From an uncultured Acinetobacter sp. (lineage in GTDB: Bacteria > Pseudomonadota > Gammaproteobacteria > Pseudomonadales > Moraxellaceae): DNA of 7,064 nt. Position 1 is the first letter of the stretch. Each line of letters begins with the position of its first letter. Location: positions 1-7,064 of the forward strand of contig NZ_CALUDM010000153.1 in assembly GCF_943914805.1 (NCBI RefSeq), in the 5' to 3' direction. The notes below the pieces were generated by a model. It searched no databases. It saw nothing but the letters and a program-made list of their open reading frames with translations, and was not told where the DNA came from. A program made the position numbers and the translations under genes. Below are positions 5,402 through 7,064 of the stretch, in pieces.

Positions 5402-7064
5402 TTAATTCATTTTAAAAATATCGCGCCAATATTTCTCTGTTGTACTTCTTTTGAGAATATTTTGATATTTTTTTATAAGTTTTCTGTTTCTTAAAATTAG
5501 TGTTGGCATAATGGTCATAAAATTAAATAAGAGACAAACAAACTTAAACTTATCAACACTCAGTTTCAAAACTCTTTTTTCATCTACGATTAGTAGAATT
5601 TTTTCACTCATAAAAGCATGTTTTACTTTGTAATCATTTATTGGCCGAATAATATACTTTTTCCTAAAGAATATCATAGGAATAAACACACTAAAGAATG
5701 AAAAAGCCATTATAAACATTCTTATAGAATACCATATAAAATCAATCAATCGATGCATATTTTTTTTGTTTTCATATACAAAACGCTTAGTATTATAAGA
5801 TTTTAAAATAAAGTTTTCTTCTGATTTTAACTCCGAAGTATCCAAAAATAGCGGTGACTCTATCACGCTTGATAGTTCTGAAATTTTATAAACCATATTG
5901 AGATTTTTATCCCAAGTTTTAACATGCACAACATCTTTAATTGCGAACAAAATAGCAGACATTAAATCATACCTATAAGTAGCTCCTGCATTAAGTAAAG
6001 ATAAAGAAATAAACTTAATTAAACTAAATAAGCTTATTTTCCACAAAGAAGTGTAATACAAAATCAACATAGACCTAAAGTATTGATAGTAGATAAATAA
6101 ACTATTCTTTTTTAGGAAGTCTTGTTGCCATGAACAAATCCCGTTCAATGAAATCAATCTAAAATCATTCATAAGCCCAAAGCAAATATCATCACCTCTA
6201 ACAAAAAATGGAAAAGGCATTTTTATATTTTCTATAATTGGGAATGCAAAAAACCACCAACCGCCATAATCAATTGAATAATCTTCTTTTTCATTAATTA
6301 ACAGATTTCGAAGATCAACCATATCTAGATTAGTATTTATAGGTGATAAATTATTCGTTAATCTTGCACCAGCCTCATATTGCATGTTCTTTTCATCATC
6401 ATAGAACATAGCACCTACAACAGCGGTATTTTTATTTTTTGAATACTGCAAAAATTCATATACACGCTTTATTGATTCTACCTCCGTAGAAGCATCATCG
6501 TCCATAAACAAACAATGGGTAAACCCTTGATCATTTGCTCTTAATAATCCAAACGAAAATCCACCAGAACCACCATAATTATCATTTTTATATATTTGAA
6601 TTTTATCATTACTTTCAAATTCTAGGTTCTGACTATTATCAGATACAATAACTTTTATATCTAAATATTTATCATCACTTAGAAGCTCGTTTTTTATTCT
6701 ATTCAATGCAGAAGTCAAGTATTCCTGTCTATTAAAGTGTGTAATAACAATAGCCAACTTTACATTTTGTATTGGCTTTGAATCTGTACAATATGAAAAA
6801 TCAAAAATTTCACAAAAGTTAATAGCCTCAATATTAAAATATATCAAACCATCTTCAAAATCATCCCAGCATTTAATTGGTATAATTAACTCAAAGTCAT
6901 CATCAAAAAAATACTGCTCCCCAAAAATCTCAGTCTTAATTAGGGAAGAATCTATATAAAATATTTTTAAAAAAAAATCACCCTTAATCTTAAGCTTTAG
7001 AAAAACATCTAAAATATTTGTATGTTTTTTTATCTTAAATAAACTTAAAGAGTTAAAATAAGTG
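5402..7064 (-). CDS. GlfT2-like galactofuranosyltransferase, 5' end outside window
   Basis: The frame is open from the stop at 5402-5404 to the right edge, giving 553 visible residues; a TTG at 6845-6847 is internal and not the start. The first visible part (about 7063-6770) matches the N-terminal beta-sandwich of GlfT2 proteins: it begins TYFNSLSLFK and continues KLKIKGDF and CWDDFEDGLIYFNIEA. The GT-A domain follows with VKLAIVITHFNR (about 6760), NDNYGGSGGF (about 6575) and FMDDDAST (about 6500). YGGWWFFAFP (about 6250) and RGDDICFGLM (about 6190) come next. The C-terminal domain contains a hydrophobic stretch (about 5735-5670) and ends EKYWRDIF. Such enzymes build galactofuranan from UDP-Galf at the inner membrane; actinobacterial GlfT2 is about 640 residues, so some 50-80 N-terminal residues are probably missing. 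Several conserved active-site residues differ: Cys for Glu/Asp, Met for Arg, and Gln for the His after Trp. It may therefore be altered or inactive. The gene is very AT-rich and is the first operon gene seen here. Confidence 0.82.
   Translation of the reverse strand, partial: TYFNSLSLFKIKKHTNILDVFLKLKIKGDFFLKIFYIDSSLIKTEIFGEQYFFDDDFELIIPIKCWDDFEDGLIYFNIEAINFCEIFDFSYCTDSKPIQNVKLAIVITHFNRQEYLTSALNRIKNELLSDDKYLDIKVIVSDNSQNLEFESNDKIQIYKNDNYGGSGGFSFGLLRANDQGFTHCLFMDDDASTEVESIKRVYEFLQYSKNKNTAVVGAMFYDDEKNMQYEAGARLTNNLSPINTNLDMVDLRNLLINEKEDYSIDYGGWWFFAFPIIENIKMPFPFFVRGDDICFGLMNDFRLISLNGICSWQQDFLKKNSLFIYYQYFRSMLILYYTSLWKISLFSLIKFISLSLLNAGATYRYDLMSAILFAIKDVVHVKTWDKNLNMVYKISELSSVIESPLFLDTSELKSEENFILKSYNTKRFVYENKKNMHRLIDFIWYSIRMFIMAFSFFSVFIPMIFFRKKYIIRPINDYKVKHAFMSEKILLIVDEKRVLKLSVDKFKFVCLLFNFMTIMPTLILRNRKLIKKYQNILKRSTTEKYWRDIFKMN
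6969..6977. repeat. A9 homopolymer run (T9 on the coding strand)
   Basis: Nine consecutive A bases on the + strand, read as T9 within the GlfT2-like gene, encode part of a Leu-Phe-Phe stretch in its N-terminal domain. It is the longest homopolymer in the window. Runs of eight occur at 739-746, 4162-4169, 4705-4712 and 5760-5767 in four transferase genes. Slippage at the A9 would frameshift the protein before its catalytic domain. Confidence 0.6.

Noticed and set aside
6845..6847. TTG as start of the GlfT2-like gene
   Set aside because: The frame continues upstream with recognisable domain sequence, and no purine-rich binding site precedes the TTG at proper spacing.

Overview
The window is a block of surface-polysaccharide assembly genes from a low-G+C Gram-negative bacterium. 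The low G+C, the style of the UDP-galactopyranose mutase and the run of glycosyltransferases suggest a gammaproteobacterium of the Acinetobacter/Moraxellaceae type (capsule or O-antigen-like locus). This is an inference from general resemblance. No housekeeping gene is present to confirm it, and a Pasteurellaceae or other AT-rich host is not excluded.

Layout. One GT4 glycosyltransferase lies on the + strand (89-1165). Everything else is on the - strand and reads right to left as one tightly packed operon: a GlfT2-like galactofuranosyltransferase cut by the right edge (5402-7064), a GT-A glycosyltransferase of unknown acceptor (4342-5388), a GlfT1-like GT2 transferase (3359-4255), glf encoding UDP-galactopyranose mutase (2258-3349), and a second GT4 transferase (1148-2257). 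Spacings are 13 bp, 86 bp, 9 bp and 0 bp. The + strand gene converges on the operon and overlaps its last gene by 18 bp, on a 16-bp perfect palindrome that gives both proteins the same C-terminal LNQLI. There is no gene-free stretch longer than about 90 bp and no tRNA, rRNA, CRISPR array, insertion sequence or clear terminator.

How the genes fit together. Glf makes UDP-galactofuranose (UDP-Galf) from UDP-galactopyranose. The two transferases with the N-x-GG(A/S)GGF and DDD motifs resemble the GlfT1/GlfT2 pair of actinobacterial galactan synthesis and are the natural users of UDP-Galf. The two GT4 enzymes and the third GT-A enzyme would add other sugars to the same repeat unit. Initiating transferase, flippase, polymerase and export genes are not in view and presumably lie outside.

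Points worth a second look: the GlfT2-like gene runs off the window and carries substitutions at several conserved active-site positions; two operon genes start at TTG with strong ribosome binding sites; the + strand GT4 gene has its conserved PPLIGG loop encoded upstream of its first ATG, so its 5' end is wrong or broken; and the transferase genes carry several 8-9 base A/T runs. The window looks like a known class of locus with unusual details rather than a wholly new system.
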